Source: Mycobacterium sp. URHD0025
GTDB lineage: Bacteria > Actinomycetota > Actinomycetes > Mycobacteriales > Mycobacteriaceae
NCBI RefSeq assembly: GCF_000426065.1
Contig: NZ_AUEQ01000001.1
Span: 1-64,000 of the forward strand
Direction: 5' to 3'
Length of the DNA stretch: 64,000 bases
The translations under genes and the position numbers were made by a program. Shown one piece after another: positions 7,806 through 22,164 of the stretch (its first letter is position 1; every line of letters starts with the position of its first letter). The notes under the pieces are model-generated. The model did not search any database, had not been told where the DNA came from, and saw only the letters and a program-made list of their open reading frames with translations.

Positions 7806-9307
7806 TGCGCGGTGATCTGGTGCCGCGTGCGGTCCGAACGAACCGGTAAACCGTTGCGGCCCCGCTGATCTTGGGCATACAGCCCGACAGCGAATGCGAC
7901 TCCCCCACCATGTATCTGCAACGCGTCCCGGTTCACGTGGTCAAGGGTATCGGTGTTCTTGTGATAGTTCGGGTCGAACGGTTGATCCACCTCGCCGGCC
8001 CACAACTTGGCCTCTTCGCCGTTCATCTTGTCCTCGGCGCCGGAGAACAGTCCACCGGCGGGAATGCCGGCCATGGTGAACCCGTCGTAGTCGGACCTGC
8101 CGTCAAAACTGGTGTCACGCGGCGTCTTTCCGGCATCTTCCAGGTACGTGGCCAGGGTGCGCTCGATTCCCGCCGAACCCTCGGGTACCCGGGGACGCCC
8201 CTGCTCGTCCAGTGGCGCCGACTGGTCGCCGTCATAGGTGAAGTAGCCCGCGTTGGGCGAACCCAGCATGTCGAAGTTCAGATACATGGCAACGTCTTTG
8301 AGCGCTTCGGTGTCCAGGGATTCGACGTAGTTGGTCGATCCGAGCAAACCTTCTTCCTCCGCTCCCCAGAACCCGAACCGCACCGCGTTGGCCACCTGCG
8401 GTGAATCACCGAGCTGCAAGGCGGTTTCCAGCACCGCGGCCACTCCGGAACCGTTGTCGTTGATGCCGGGCCCTTCCGGGACGCTGTCGAGGTGGGCGCC
8501 GACCATCACCACGTCCGAGGTCGAGCCCGTCTTGGTCTGGGCGATGACGTTACGGGTGTGCTCGACGCGTACTCCCGCGACCAGTTTGAGGGTGGTGGGA
8601 CCGGGCGCGTTGCGCAGCCGGGTGCCCTCGTCCTTGGTCACGCTGACCACCGGTATCTTGACGTCGGTATTGCGGCCGAGGGTGCCGCCCATCTTCTCGT
8701 CGTTGTTGGTGTTGACGACGATCATCGCGACGGCGCCACGCTCGGCGGCCGCGGCCTGCTTGTCCGCGAAGGGGCACGAGCCGCGGTCGACCAGCACCAC
8801 CGCACCGGCAACCGGCAGCCCGTCGTAATCGGCGGCCTGGCATCCCGGGGTGTCCTCGACCTTCGCGGGCACCAATGGCGCGGACAGCCCGACCTGGTCG
8901 GTGCCGATGGTGAACTCCAGCGGCTTGGCGCTGACGGCCTGGCCGCCGACGGTGACCTGCGGGTCCTCCGCGAACGGCAGCTTCACCTCGAACTCCGGGG
9001 TGTCCACGTCAAAACCTTTGTCGCGCAGCGCGTTGGCCACGTAATCCACACTCGCGTCGTACCCGGAGCTGCCCAACGCCCGGTTGCCCTTGTTGGCGTT
9101 GGCAATGTCCTGGAGCTTGCCCAGGTGCCCCATCATGGCGTCGGCCGACACCCGCTCGCGTAACTGGTCGGCGAACTGCACCGCCGCCGGTGAGGACACC
9201 TGGGACTGCTGCCCTTCGGTCTGCAGTTCGGTCTTTGCATCACAGCCGGCCAGCCCCACGATCAGCGCCAGCGCGCCAAGAACCGCCCCCGTCGAAGTAC
9301 GTCGCAT
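7802..9307 (-). CDS. lpqL: LpqL-like M28 zinc aminopeptidase lipoprotein
   Basis: A 501-residue exported lipoprotein with lipobox LAGC (Cys22), a PA domain around 130-240 and the M28 catalytic domain after it. Metal and catalytic motifs are GAHLDS plus GINDNGSG near 271, FWGAEEEG near 314, FDMLGSPN and RSDYDGF. I start it at ATG 9307 directly before the signal peptide; the frame continues far upstream, but that part is antisense to the SPFH gene. It resembles its downstream neighbour closely throughout, so the two arose by tandem duplication. The symbol follows the mycobacterial LpqL family; which of the two copies is the true orthologue is not certain. Confidence 0.88.
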   Translation of the reverse strand: MRRTSTGAVLGALALIVGLAGCDAKTELQTEGQQSQVSSPAAVQFADQLRERVSADAMMGHLGKLQDIANANKGNRALGSSGYDASVDYVANALRDKGFDVDTPEFEVKLPFAEDPQVTVGGQAVSAKPLEFTIGTDQVGLSAPLVPAKVEDTPGCQAADYDGLPVAGAVVLVDRGSCPFADKQAAAAERGAVAMIVVNTNNDEKMGGTLGRNTDVKIPVVSVTKDEGTRLRNAPGPTTLKLVAGVRVEHTRNVIAQTKTGSTSDVVMVGAHLDSVPEGPGINDNGSGVAAVLETALQLGDSPQVANAVRFGFWGAEEEGLLGSTNYVESLDTEALKDVAMYLNFDMLGSPNAGYFTYDGDQSAPLDEQGRPRVPEGSAGIERTLATYLEDAGKTPRDTSFDGRSDYDGFTMAGIPAGGLFSGAEDKMNGEEAKLWAGEVDQPFDPNYHKNTDTLDHVNRDALQIHGGGVAFAVGLYAQDQRGRNGLPVRSDRTRHQITAQ

Positions 9308-9643
9308 TGCACCCACGGTAGCTGCTCGGCTGAACGGCTCGGAGAATAAATCGGTTGCCTGGCGATTTGCTGTGATGGCAAGGTGTTCCACGGCGCCGAC
9401 AGGGAAGCAGACCGAGCGGGGTACCGCAACGTTTCTGCGTGTTGCCGGCGGCGTCATGGCACAGGTAAAGGGCCTGAGGTTCGAATCCTCTCTTGCAACC
9501 CCGATACCGTCGCCGGAATCACGCAGTCGGGGGCCTTGTGGCCCGCACCCGCCGGTACCGGGGTGTGACGCCCCGCCCGCGGTTGCGTCCGGCGGCGGTA
9601 TCCCTTTGCCGCACAGACACATACACCGGAAGGAGGACACGAC
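9308..9643. other. 336-base non-coding stretch between divergent lpqL and SPFH genes
   Basis: No convincing gene is seen here. The right end holds the strong ribosome binding site of the SPFH gene (AAGGAGGA, 9630-9637). In the middle, around 9477-9493, a short stretch resembles a tRNA T arm (GAGG-TTCGAAT-CCTC), but I could not assemble a D arm, anticodon arm or acceptor stem around it. The left end should carry the lpqL promoter; I see no clear -10 close to ATG 9307. Confidence 0.6.
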
Positions 9644-10345
9644 ATGGGCATCTTCACGTTCAACCGAATCACTGTTTCCGCAGGCCAGTGCGCACTGGAA
9701 TACCGGGACGGCACGCTGGGTCGTGTCCTGCCCCCGGGCCGTCACCGCATTGATGTGGCGGCCTCGGTGGTGCGTGTCGAGATGCGCGAGCAGGTGCTGA
9801 CGCTGGCACCGCAGGAGGTGCTGACCTCCGATGCGGTGACGCTGCGTATCACTGTCGCGCTGCAGTTCAGGGTCAGCGACGCCGTCGCCTATGTGGAGGC
9901 GGCGGCCGACCCCATGGCCGCGGTGTACCTGGCCGCGCAGATCGCGCTGCGCGACCTTGCCGCCACGCTGACCACCGACGAGGTGATGCAGCGCGGCAAC
10001 CGCATCGATGCCGGGGCGATCGCGGCGGCGGCCCGCGCGGCCGGTGCCCGCACCGGGGTCGAGGTGATCGAGGCGTTCGTCAAGGACGTGATCATCCCGG
10101 CCGAGATTCGGGCCGCGGCAATGCAGCTGGTGACGGCCAAGGCCACCGGTGCGGCGAAGCTGGAAGCGGCCCGCGCCGAGACGGCGGCCCTGCGCGCACT
10201 GGCCAATGCCGGCAAGTTGCTGGACGCTCACCCGGCGCTGGCTCAGCTGCAGCTGGTCCAGCGGGTTCCGTACGGGTCGAAGGTGATCCTGGCCCTGGGC
10301 ACCGACGCAACCGGTGCGGCGGATGTGGCGTCTGACCCGGAGTGA
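9644..10345 (+). CDS. SPFH/Band 7 (stomatin-like) protein
   Basis: A 233-residue protein that is almost entirely an SPFH domain (residues about 10-185): N-terminal beta-strands with the GRVLPPGRHRID turn typical of slipins, then a helical region rich in Ala and Glu. It lacks an obvious N-terminal membrane anchor, so it may associate peripherally. Bacterial SPFH proteins scaffold membrane microdomains or partner membrane proteases; no NfeD or protease partner is adjacent, so the role is open. The start is supported by AAGGAGGA six bases upstream. Its 3' end faces the ABC permease gene seven bases away. Confidence 0.85.
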   Translation: MGIFTFNRITVSAGQCALEYRDGTLGRVLPPGRHRIDVAASVVRVEMREQVLTLAPQEVLTSDAVTLRITVALQFRVSDAVAYVEAAADPMAAVYLAAQIALRDLAATLTTDEVMQRGNRIDAGAIAAAARAAGARTGVEVIEAFVKDVIIPAEIRAAAMQLVTAKATGAAKLEAARAETAALRALANAGKLLDAHPALAQLQLVQRVPYGSKVILALGTDATGAADVASDPE

Positions 10346-10352
10346 TTCCGGG

Positions 10353-11114
10353 TCAGGCGTCACGCCTGTTCAACAACACCGCGGCGGCGATGAACGCCAC
10401 CGCCACCCACAGCAGGAAATAGATCAGCGAGCCCGACTCACCCCACGGCATGTCGTAGTACGCCGGGAAGAGCCAGTCCACGTGCAGGAACCGGAACATG
10501 TTGCCGAAGGGCAACCACGGCCCCATCCGCTGGCCGGCGTTGGGCAGGTTGCCCAGCAACGGCTCGGCCACCAGCGGCCACAGCAGCAGGACCGCCACCG
10601 CCCCGGCCGCGAATCGCACCAGCGCACCCACGGCCACTCCGATCACGGCGGCCAGTGCGGCATACAACGCGAAACCGCCGGCTACCCGCCAGGTCGCCGG
10701 GTTGGCCATCGACAACTGCGTACCGACCACCGGGTCGGCCACCATGCGGGCCACCAGGACCGAGGCCAGCACCATGACCACCGCACACACCGATGAGAAG
10801 GCCGCGCACACCACCGCTTTCGCAGTCATCACCTGCGTCCGGTTCGGGGTGGCCAGCAACGTGGTGCGGATGAGCCCGCTGCGGTATTCGCCGGTCATGG
10901 TCATCGAGGACAGCACCATCAGCACCGGAACCCCGAACACCGCGACCCCGAGAGCGGCCGTGGACGGGGACAGCCCGGTGTAGTGGTGCGCGGTCATGCC
11001 CTGGATGGCCGCCAGGCCGAGGCTGAGCACCGCCACCCCGACCGTCGACCACAGCGGTGAACGGGTGGTGGACAGCTTGATGCGCTCGGCGTCGAGCGCG
11101 GCCAGTGCGCTCAT
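10353..11114 (-). CDS. ABC-2-type transporter permease
   Basis: A 253-residue membrane protein with six hydrophobic segments and the short soluble N terminus (LDAERIKLSTTRS) typical of ABC-2 permeases, in which a segment just before TM1 contacts the ATPase. It starts at ATG 11114, overlapping the stop of the ATPase gene as ATGA. With one permease and one ATPase, the exporter probably works as a dimer of each. The substrate is not visible; such pairs in actinobacteria often export antibiotics or lipids. Confidence 0.87.
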   Translation of the reverse strand: MSALAALDAERIKLSTTRSPLWSTVGVAVLSLGLAAIQGMTAHHYTGLSPSTAALGVAVFGVPVLMVLSSMTMTGEYRSGLIRTTLLATPNRTQVMTAKAVVCAAFSSVCAVVMVLASVLVARMVADPVVGTQLSMANPATWRVAGGFALYAALAAVIGVAVGALVRFAAGAVAVLLLWPLVAEPLLGNLPNAGQRMGPWLPFGNMFRFLHVDWLFPAYYDMPWGESGSLIYFLLWVAVAFIAAAVLLNRRDA

Positions 11115-12031
11115 GCCTGTGCAGCCCGGTAGTCGACGGCGTCGTCGGTGAGTTTCAGATATGCCTCCTCCAGCGAGGCCTGCCGTTGGCTCAACTCGTG
11201 CAGGGTGATGGCGTTGCGCCCGGCGAGGTCGCCGATCACCTCGATGGCAGCGCCGTGCACACCCAGCGCATCGCCGTCGGCAGCCGCCTCGACCTCGAAT
11301 CCGGCGTCCGTGAGAACCTCGCGCAGCGTCTCCAGCTGCGGGCTGCGCACCCGCACGGCGTCGGCCGACGTACCGCTGACGAACTCGCTCACGGTGGTCG
11401 ACGTGATGAGCTTGCCCTGCCCGATCACCACCAGCCGATCGGCGGTGTTGGCCATCTCGGCCAGCAGATGACTGGACACGAACACCGTGCGGCCCTCGGC
11501 GGCCAGGCTACGCATGAGGGTGCGGACCCAGTGGATGCCCTCGGGGTCCAGGCCGTTGACCGGTTCGTCGAACAGCAGCACCGGCGGATCGCCCAGCAGC
11601 GCGGCGGCGATTCCCAGCCGCTGACTCATGCCCAACGACAGCGTTCCCGCCGTGCGGTCCGCCACCGACGTCAGCCCGACCATCTCGAGCACCTCGTCGA
11701 CCCGGGTCGGCGAAATCCGGTTGGCCGCCGCGATCCAGCGCAGATGGTTGCGGGCCGAGCGGTTCGGATGGGCCTGGCGCGCGTCGAGCAGGGCGCCGAC
11801 CGTGCGTAGCGGGTCCCTCAGTTCCCGGTAATGCTTGCCGTCGATCGTCGCGGTACCTGCGTTGGGATGATCCAGACCCAGGATCAGCCGCATCGTGGTG
11901 GTCTTGCCCGCGCCGTTGGGCCCGAGGAATCCGGTCACCACGCCCGGTTCGACGGTGAACGTCAGATCGTCGACGGCGCGGTGGGTCCCGTAGAGCTTTG
12001 TCAGCCCGGCCAGTTCGATCATGGCTCCCAT
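11111..12031 (-). CDS. ABC transporter ATP-binding protein (DrrA/CcmA type)
   Basis: A 306-residue ATPase. Walker A is GPNGAGKTTT (residues 37-46), the signature is LSLGMSQR (about 130-137), Walker B is VLLFDEP (about 152-158) and the switch histidine is in the FVSSHLLAE segment. A C-terminal regulatory extension of about 85 residues follows, as in drug-exporter ATPases. Of two in-frame ATGs (12031 and 12022) I chose the first, because GGAGGTGG lies about ten bases upstream. It is the first gene of a two-gene operon with the permease at 10353-11114. Confidence 0.9.
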   Translation of the reverse strand: MGAMIELAGLTKLYGTHRAVDDLTFTVEPGVVTGFLGPNGAGKTTTMRLILGLDHPNAGTATIDGKHYRELRDPLRTVGALLDARQAHPNRSARNHLRWIAAANRISPTRVDEVLEMVGLTSVADRTAGTLSLGMSQRLGIAAALLGDPPVLLFDEPVNGLDPEGIHWVRTLMRSLAAEGRTVFVSSHLLAEMANTADRLVVIGQGKLITSTTVSEFVSGTSADAVRVRSPQLETLREVLTDAGFEVEAAADGDALGVHGAAIEVIGDLAGRNAITLHELSQRQASLEEAYLKLTDDAVDYRAAQA

Positions 12032-12235
12032 GGTGTCAGTGCCACCTCCTCCGAGAGCTGAATCGAGATTGTCTGCGCCACCACCCTATCCACGTCCGCA
12101 AGCATCCCGGGGATCTCTAAGATTTGCGCGGGAGCGCGGTGACGGTCGCGGTGTCCGGGGAACCGTCAAATCGCAGCAGTTGCAACGTCAATTCGCTATC
12201 GGGTGTCCGCAACGGAGCGTGCGCAACAGTGTCGG

Positions 12236-14004
<1,769 letters not shown>

Positions 14005-14008
<4 letters not shown>

Positions 14009-15009
14009 TTCGCTCCCACGCTCACCTCGAGTTCAGCCGCGATCCGCTCAGCGGTCCACGGCGCCAACAGAAATCCGTTCCGTCCGTGTCCGACGGCCAC
14101 CAGGGTGCGCGCGTCGACACGTTCGACGATCGGCAGGCCGTCGGGCGTCATGGGCCGCAGCCCGGCCGCGGTCTCGGCCAGCTCGTACTCGCCCAGTGCC
14201 GGCATCACCGCGCAGGCGTCCTCGAGCAGATCCCGCACGCCGCTGACCACGGGCGCGGTGTCGCGGCCGTGCTCATACTGGGTGGCGCCGACCACAACGC
14301 CGTCCGTACGCGGCACCAGATACACCGGACGCCCGTGCACACGGGCGCGGATCACCCTCTGCGGCACCGGCATACAACCCTTGCGCCACCGCAGCCGCAG
14401 CACCTCGCCCTTGACCGGACGCACCGGCAGGTCCGGCAGAAGTTTCGGGGCGTCGATCCCGTTGGCGATCACCCGCATGTCCGCCTCGACATCAGCCAGG
14501 TGGTCCACAGGGCCGGCCCACCGCACCGCGAGGCGCTCGCAGTGCGCGGCCAGCCCGTCGACCACCGCGCGATTGTCCACGGCAAGCTCGGTGGTGGCCC
14601 GGAACCCATGCCGAATGCCTTGGGCCAGCAGGGGTTCCACCTCACGGGCGGCCGCGGTCAGCTCGACCGGCTGCCCCTGCGCCGACAGCCATTCGGCGAC
14701 GGTACGCAGATCGGCCACATCGGCCCGGTCGACGGCGACGACGAGTGACTCGCGCGCGGTGACGACCTCGGGCGCCAGCCCGTCGAGGAAACCCGAGTGC
14801 CACAGCTTCAGGGATTCCAGGCCGATCTGGAGCATCTGTTCCTCACCGGGCCAGCCTTCACTGTGCGGAGCCAGCATGCCGCCGGCCACCCACGAGGCAC
14901 CGTGCTCGCGCGTGCAGTGCAGCCGCACGGTCCAGCCGTCCAGGGCAGCCCGGCGTGCGACAGACAGCCCGATCACACCGCCGCCGATGACGGCAAGTGT
15001 TCGCGCCAT
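14005..15009 (-). CDS. thiO: Glycine oxidase ThiO
   Basis: A 334-residue FAD enzyme of the DAAO fold that oxidises glycine to dehydroglycine for the thiazole ring. The N-terminal [13 protein letters not shown] motif binds [22 protein letters not shown] and the C-terminal [15 protein letters not shown] segment match glycine oxidases. The start is ATG 15009: an in-frame candidate at 15030 would lie inside the TPP riboswitch aptamer, whose 3' conserved GAAGGGAGC also serves as the ribosome binding site. It is the first gene of the riboswitch-controlled operon. Confidence 0.94.
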
Positions 15010-15012
15010 ACC

Positions 15013-15105
15013 CGCTCCCTTCGCCGGCATTACCCGGATCAGGTGTGACGGTCAGGGCCGGTCCGAATGCCCACTCTCAGCCCCTCGTCCCCGGGGCCCC
15101 CGTAT
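15013..15105 (-). promoter_or_regulatory. TPP riboswitch (THI element)
   Basis: Read on the minus strand, GGGGCTGAGAGTGG (about 15071-15084) is followed by CCTGATCCGGGTAATGCC (about 15025-15042) and GCGAAGGGA. These are the two invariant parts of the TPP aptamer (CUGAGA and ACCUGAUCnGGnUAAUnCC-GCGnAGGGA). It ends a few bases before thiO ATG 15009 and contains that gene's Shine-Dalgarno sequence, so TPP binding probably blocks translation initiation. Outer boundaries are approximate. Confidence 0.95.
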
Positions 15106-15148
15106 TGCCAGTCCAGGGTACTCGGGCGCTACCGGCTACCGTCGCGGT

Positions 15149-15820
15149 GTGGAATCACCCGTCGACCGTTTGCAGCGCGCCACCCTGTACCTGTGCACCG
15201 ACGCCCGCCGCGAGCGTGGTGACCTGGTCGAATTCGCCGACGCCGCGCTGGCCGGCGGCGTGGATCTGATCCAGCTGCGGGACAAGGGCTCGGCCGGGGA
15301 GAAGCAGTTCGGCCCGCTCGAGGCACGTCAGGAGCTTGAGGCACTCGATATCCTGGCCGACGCCGCCCGGCGCCACGCAGCGTTGCTGGCGGTCAACGAC
15401 CGCGCCGACATCGCGCTGGCAGCCGGAGCCGACGTACTGCACCTCGGCCAGGACGATCTGCCGCTGCCCGTCGCCCGCGGCATCATCGGCGAGCGTCCGG
15501 TGATCGGCCGCTCCACGCATGACGCCGAGCAGATGGCGGCGGCGCTCGCAGAACCCGTCGACTATTTCTGTGTCGGACCGTGCTGGCCCACGCCGACCAA
15601 ACCCGGCCGGTCCGCACCGGGCCTGGACCTGGTGCGCTCGACGGCCGCGCTGAACCCGGCCAAGCCGTGGTTCGCGATCGGCGGGATCGATCAGCAGCGG
15701 CTACCCGAGGTGCTGGCCGCCGGAGCCCGGCGCATCGTCGTGGTCCGCGCGATCACCGCGGCCGACGACCCCCGGGCGGCGGCAGCCGAACTCAAGGAAA
15801 TGATCAGCGCGGCGGGTTGA
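15149..15820 (+). CDS. thiE: Thiamine-phosphate synthase ThiE
   Basis: A 223-residue TIM-barrel enzyme that joins HMP pyrophosphate and thiazole phosphate to give thiamine monophosphate. Motifs include the IQLRDK phosphate/Mg site near residue 41, [21 protein letters not shown], and the GRSTHDAEQ and AIGGI phosphate-binding turns. Start GTG 15149 gives the usual family length; the frame stays open for more than 1.5 kb upstream, but that part is antisense to thiG, thiS and thiO. It is divergent from thiO, and I do not see a second TPP aptamer on its own strand. Its 3' end overlaps mutT3 by 17 bases. Confidence 0.94.
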   Translation: MESPVDRLQRATLYLCTDARRERGDLVEFADAALAGGVDLIQLRDKGSAGEKQFGPLEARQELEALDILADAARRHAALLAVNDRADIALAAGADVLHLGQDDLPLPVARGIIGERPVIGRSTHDAEQMAAALAEPVDYFCVGPCWPTPTKPGRSAPGLDLVRSTAALNPAKPWFAIGGIDQQRLPEVLAAGARRIVVVRAITAADDPRAAAAELKEMISAAG

Positions 15821-16310
15821 GTTCGAGCGGGAGAGACGCCGTCACCGTCCGCAGCTGCTGCCAGCTGGCGGCGAACCCCGGATGCAGCGGCAATTCCGCG
15901 ACGTCCTCCTCGGCCACCCAGCGCAGCTCCGAGCTCTCCCGGTTGGGGATGGTCTCCAGCGGTTCGGGCACGTCGGCGATCACGGTCGTGTAGGACCAGT
16001 GCGTCCCGCCGATGCCTGCCACCTCCGCCGTCACCACCGTGGTCCGCACGGTGAGCTGTTCGGCCGTCACGCCGGCTTCCTCGTGGGCTTCCCGGACGGC
16101 GGCCTGCTCGGCGGTCTCGTGGCTGTCGCGGGCACCGCCGGGCAGGGCCCAGGTTCCGCCTTGATGACTCCACGGGGCGCGGTGCTGCAGCAGAACGACG
16201 GCCGATCCGCCCGGCCGCGGGGCCCGCAGCAACAGCCCGGCGGCACCGTGGCGCCCCCAGTACCGGGCGCCGTTGTCGGAGAACACCCAGCCGTCACCGT
16301 CGCCACGCAC
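15804..16310 (-). CDS. mutT3: NUDIX hydrolase (MutT3-type)
   Basis: A 168-residue NUDIX protein with an intact Nudix box: G at residue 59, E in DSHETAE, then REAHEEAGV (residues 73-81). Family members hydrolyse nucleoside diphosphate-linked compounds; the mycobacterial MutT3 class has been linked to sanitising oxidised guanine nucleotides. The symbol rests on position between thiE and glnX, which matches M. tuberculosis as I recall it. GTG 16310 is the best start I see, although some homologues are longer. It is convergent with thiE and overlaps it by 17 bases. Confidence 0.82.
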   Translation of the reverse strand: MRGDGDGWVFSDNGARYWGRHGAAGLLLRAPRPGGSAVVLLQHRAPWSHQGGTWALPGGARDSHETAEQAAVREAHEEAGVTAEQLTVRTTVVTAEVAGIGGTHWSYTTVIADVPEPLETIPNRESSELRWVAEEDVAELPLHPGFAASWQQLRTVTASLPLELNPPR

Positions 16311-16392
16311 TCGTACAGGATAGGGAACGTCGCCGGTTTCGGTGGGGCGTGATTTCCCCGCGAGCCTAAGCGCGGCGCTCTTAGAATTTTTT

Positions 16393-16398
16393 TATAGT
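16393..16398 (+). promoter_or_regulatory. Candidate -10 box for the glnX-glnH-pknG operon
   Basis: TATAGT sits inside an unusually AT-rich tract (about 16384-16400, including seven consecutive T) in otherwise GC-rich DNA, 48 bases before the glnX start. It matches the mycobacterial TANNNT -10 consensus. I cannot identify a convincing -35 element. Confidence 0.4.
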
Positions 16399-16445
16399 GT
16401 TGGAACAGCCCGTATGCACCGAAACTAAATGAGGTCCGCGCGCAG

Positions 16446-17765
16446 GTGACTGTGGAGTTGGCACATCCCTCGACCGAACCGCTCGCGTCCCGGTCGCCGA
16501 CCACTCCTGCCCACCCGCGTTGGTGGTTTCTGTGGACCACGCCCGGACGCATCCTCACCATCGGACTGGTGCTGTCGGCCCTTGTTCTGGCCAGTGCGTT
16601 CGCCACGTCCACCACCATCAACGACCGCCAGCAGGCGTTGACCACGGTGCTCGACCACACCGAACCGCTGGCGTTCGCGGCCGGCCAGCTCTACACCACC
16701 TTGTCGGTCGCCGACGCCGCTGCGGCCACGGCCTTCATCGCCGGGGCCGAGCCCCGAGATGTGCGCCAGCGCTACGAGCAGGCGATCACCGACGCTTCGG
16801 TGGCGGTGACGCGGGCGTCCAGCGGGCTGACCGACGAGACACTGGTTCAGCTGCTCGGCCGGATCAACGCGCGGCTGGCCGTGTACACGGGTCTGGTGGA
16901 AACGGCGCGCACCAACAACCGGGCGGGCAATCCGGTCGGTTCGTCGTATCTGTCGGAGGCCTCGGCGCTGATGCAGTCGCAGATCCTGCCCGACGCGCAG
17001 CGCCTGTATGAGGAGACCTCGGCGCGCGTCGACGCGGAGACGACGGCCTCGACGCGGATCCCGGCCTCGGTGATGTTGGTGGTACTGGCCACATTGATGT
17101 TCGGCGCGTTCGCCAACCGCTGGCTGGCACGGCGCACCCGGCGCCGGGTGAACATCGGTTTCGTGGCAGGCGGCATGGCGGTGCTGATCATGTTGATCTG
17201 GGTGACCACATCGCTGGTGATCTCGACGTCGGACAGCCGCAGCGCCAAGGACACAGCCGCCGAATCTCTCAAGACCGTGACGAATTTGGCCATCACCGCG
17301 CAGCAGGCCCGGGCAGACGAGACTCTGGCCCTGATCCGGCGCGGTGACGAGAACCTCCGCAAGCAGTCCTATTACCAGCGGATCGAGGCCATGCAGCAGC
17401 AGCTCGCGCAGTATCTGGCCCGCGACACCGGCATCGACAAGAGCGATCTGACGGGTGCAGAGGATCTGCTCACCAAATGGCGTGCGGCGGATGACCGGAT
17501 CAACGCCTACATCGCCGTGGGCAACTACCAGGCCGCGACACAGGTGGCGCTGGGCACCGGCGAGGACGATTCCACGTCGGCTTTCGACAAGCTCGACGAC
17601 GCCTTGTCCAAGGGCATCGAACAGAGCCGCAGCCAGCTGCGCAACGACATCGCCAACGCCCGCCGGGTGTTGTCCGGTGCGACCGTGGGCGCGGCCCTGC
17701 TCAGCGTGGCCGCCGCGCTGGCGGTGGCGCTGGGGTTGTGGCCTCGACTGAGCGAGTACAGGTGA
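16446..17765 (+). CDS. glnX: GlnX, membrane partner in the GlnH-PknG amino-acid sensing pathway
   Basis: A 439-residue membrane protein. One transmembrane segment near 35-53 is followed by a periplasmic four-helix-like region (about 55-200). Two close membrane segments lie around 205-225 and 240-260, then a second extracytoplasmic helical region with long Ala/Gln-rich helices, and a final membrane segment near 410-430. In mycobacteria GlnX is thought to relay amino-acid binding by the lipoprotein GlnH to the kinase PknG. It is the first gene of the glnX-glnH-pknG unit, with 13 bases to glnH. Start GTG 16446 is one of two nearby GTGs. Confidence 0.9.
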   Translation: MTVELAHPSTEPLASRSPTTPAHPRWWFLWTTPGRILTIGLVLSALVLASAFATSTTINDRQQALTTVLDHTEPLAFAAGQLYTTLSVADAAAATAFIAGAEPRDVRQRYEQAITDASVAVTRASSGLTDETLVQLLGRINARLAVYTGLVETARTNNRAGNPVGSSYLSEASALMQSQILPDAQRLYEETSARVDAETTASTRIPASVMLVVLATLMFGAFANRWLARRTRRRVNIGFVAGGMAVLIMLIWVTTSLVISTSDSRSAKDTAAESLKTVTNLAITAQQARADETLALIRRGDENLRKQSYYQRIEAMQQQLAQYLARDTGIDKSDLTGAEDLLTKWRAADDRINAYIAVGNYQAATQVALGTGEDDSTSAFDKLDDALSKGIEQSRSQLRNDIANARRVLSGATVGAALLSVAAALAVALGLWPRLSEYR

Positions 17766-17778
17766 TCGGGTACAGGCG

Positions 17779-21032
<3,254 letters not shown>

Positions 21033-21033
21033 G

Positions 21034-22164
21034 TCAGACCAGCGCCGCGCTTGCCCGCGCGATCGCCAGCTCCTCATTGGTCGGCACCACCAGCACCGTC
21101 ACCGGCGAGTCCGGTGTCGAGATCGTCCGGGTTTCGTGTGACCCTCCGGCGTTGAGTGCCTCGTCGATCTCGATTCCCAGCCCGGTCAGGCCGGCCAGCG
21201 CATCGCGGCGCACCGCGGCGTCGTTCTCCCCCACGCCCGCGGTGAAGCTGATGACGTCGGTGCGGCCCAGCACCGCGAGGTAGGCACCGACGTACTTACG
21301 CAGCCGGTGGATGTAGACGTCGTAGGCCAATTGCGCGTTGTGGTCGCCGGATTCGATCCGGGCGTGCAGTTTGCGGAAGTCGTTCTCACCGCCGAGACCA
21401 CGCACACCCGACTGCCGGTTGAGCATGGTGTCGATCTCCTCGACACCCATACCCGCACTGCGCCGGAGGTACATGATGATGCCCGGATCGATGTCACCGC
21501 TGCGGGTGCCCATCACCAGGCCCTCCATCGGCGTCAGGCCCATCGACGTGTCCACGGGCCTGCCCCCGGCGATCGCCGACGCCGACGCACCGTTGCCCAG
21601 GTGCAGCACAATCTGATTCAGCGATTCGTAGGGCCGCCCGAGGTAGGCGGCGGCCTGCTGACTGACGTACTCGTGCGAGGTGCCGTGGAACCCGTAGCGC
21701 CGGATACCCCAGCGTTCGGCGACCTCGCGATCGATGGCGTAGGTCGCCGCGGCCTCGGGGAGATTGTGGAAGAACGCGGTGTCGAACACTGCCACGTGCG
21801 GCAGATCGGGCAGTAGCTTGCGCGCCACTTCGATGCCGAGGAGGGCCGGCGGATTGTGCAGTGGGGCCAGCGGAGACAGCTCTTCGACCTTGGCGATCAG
21901 CTCAGCGTCGACCAATGTGGGCCGGTAGAAGGTCTTGCCGCCGTGCACCACCCGGTGTCCGACGGCCACCAGGCCGAGGGTGTCCAGGTGCAGCCCTTCG
22001 GCGGCCAGCTTGTCGAAGGCGGCGCGCAGCGCGGCGTCATGATCGGGTATCTGGTCCGAGCCGATCTGTTCGATGATGCCGTCGGCCAGGAATTCACCGG
22101 TGTCCGGATTCACCACCGCGTATTTCAGCGACGACGAGCCGGAGTTGACCACCAGGACTGTCAT
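21034..22164 (-). CDS. ackA: Acetate kinase
   Basis: A 376-residue ASKHA-fold enzyme interconverting acetyl phosphate plus ADP and acetate plus ATP. The N terminus is [27 protein letters not shown] holds the catalytic-site His, and [30 protein letters not shown] and FTAGVGEND follow. Start ATG 22164 overlaps the pta stop by four bases (ATGA). It is convergent with pknG, with a single base between the genes. Confidence 0.96.
   Translation of the reverse strand: MTVLVVNSGSSSLKYAVVNPDTGEFLADGIIEQIGSDQIPDHDAALRAAFDKLAAEGLHLDTLGLVAVGHRVVHGGKTFYRPTLVDAELIAKVEELSPLAPLHNPPALLGIEVARKLLPDLPHVAVFDTAFFHNLPEAAATYAIDREVAERWGIRRYGFHGTSHEYVSQQAAAYLGRPYESLNQIVLHLGNGASASAIAGGRPVDTSMGLTPMEGLVMGTRSGDIDPGIIMYLRRSAGMGVEEIDTMLNRQSGVRGLGGENDFRKLHARIESGDHNAQLAYDVYIHRLRKYVGAYLAVLGRTDVISFTAGVGENDAAVRRDALAGLTGLGIEIDEALNAGGSHETRTISTPDSPVTVLVVPTNEELAIARASAALV

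Noticed and set aside
9465..9510. tRNA-like sequence (GAGG-TTCGAAT-CCTC followed by CTTGCAACC)
   Set aside because: Only a T-arm-like hairpin is present. I found no matching acceptor 5' strand, D arm or properly placed anticodon arm within the expected 75 bases, and the stem has only four good pairs.
7802..10363. An 853-residue open frame that would fuse the LpqL-like protein to upstream sequence
   Set aside because: The first 350 codons are antisense to the SPFH gene and have skewed Arg/Gly/His composition; a lipoprotein signal with ATG 9307 marks the true start.
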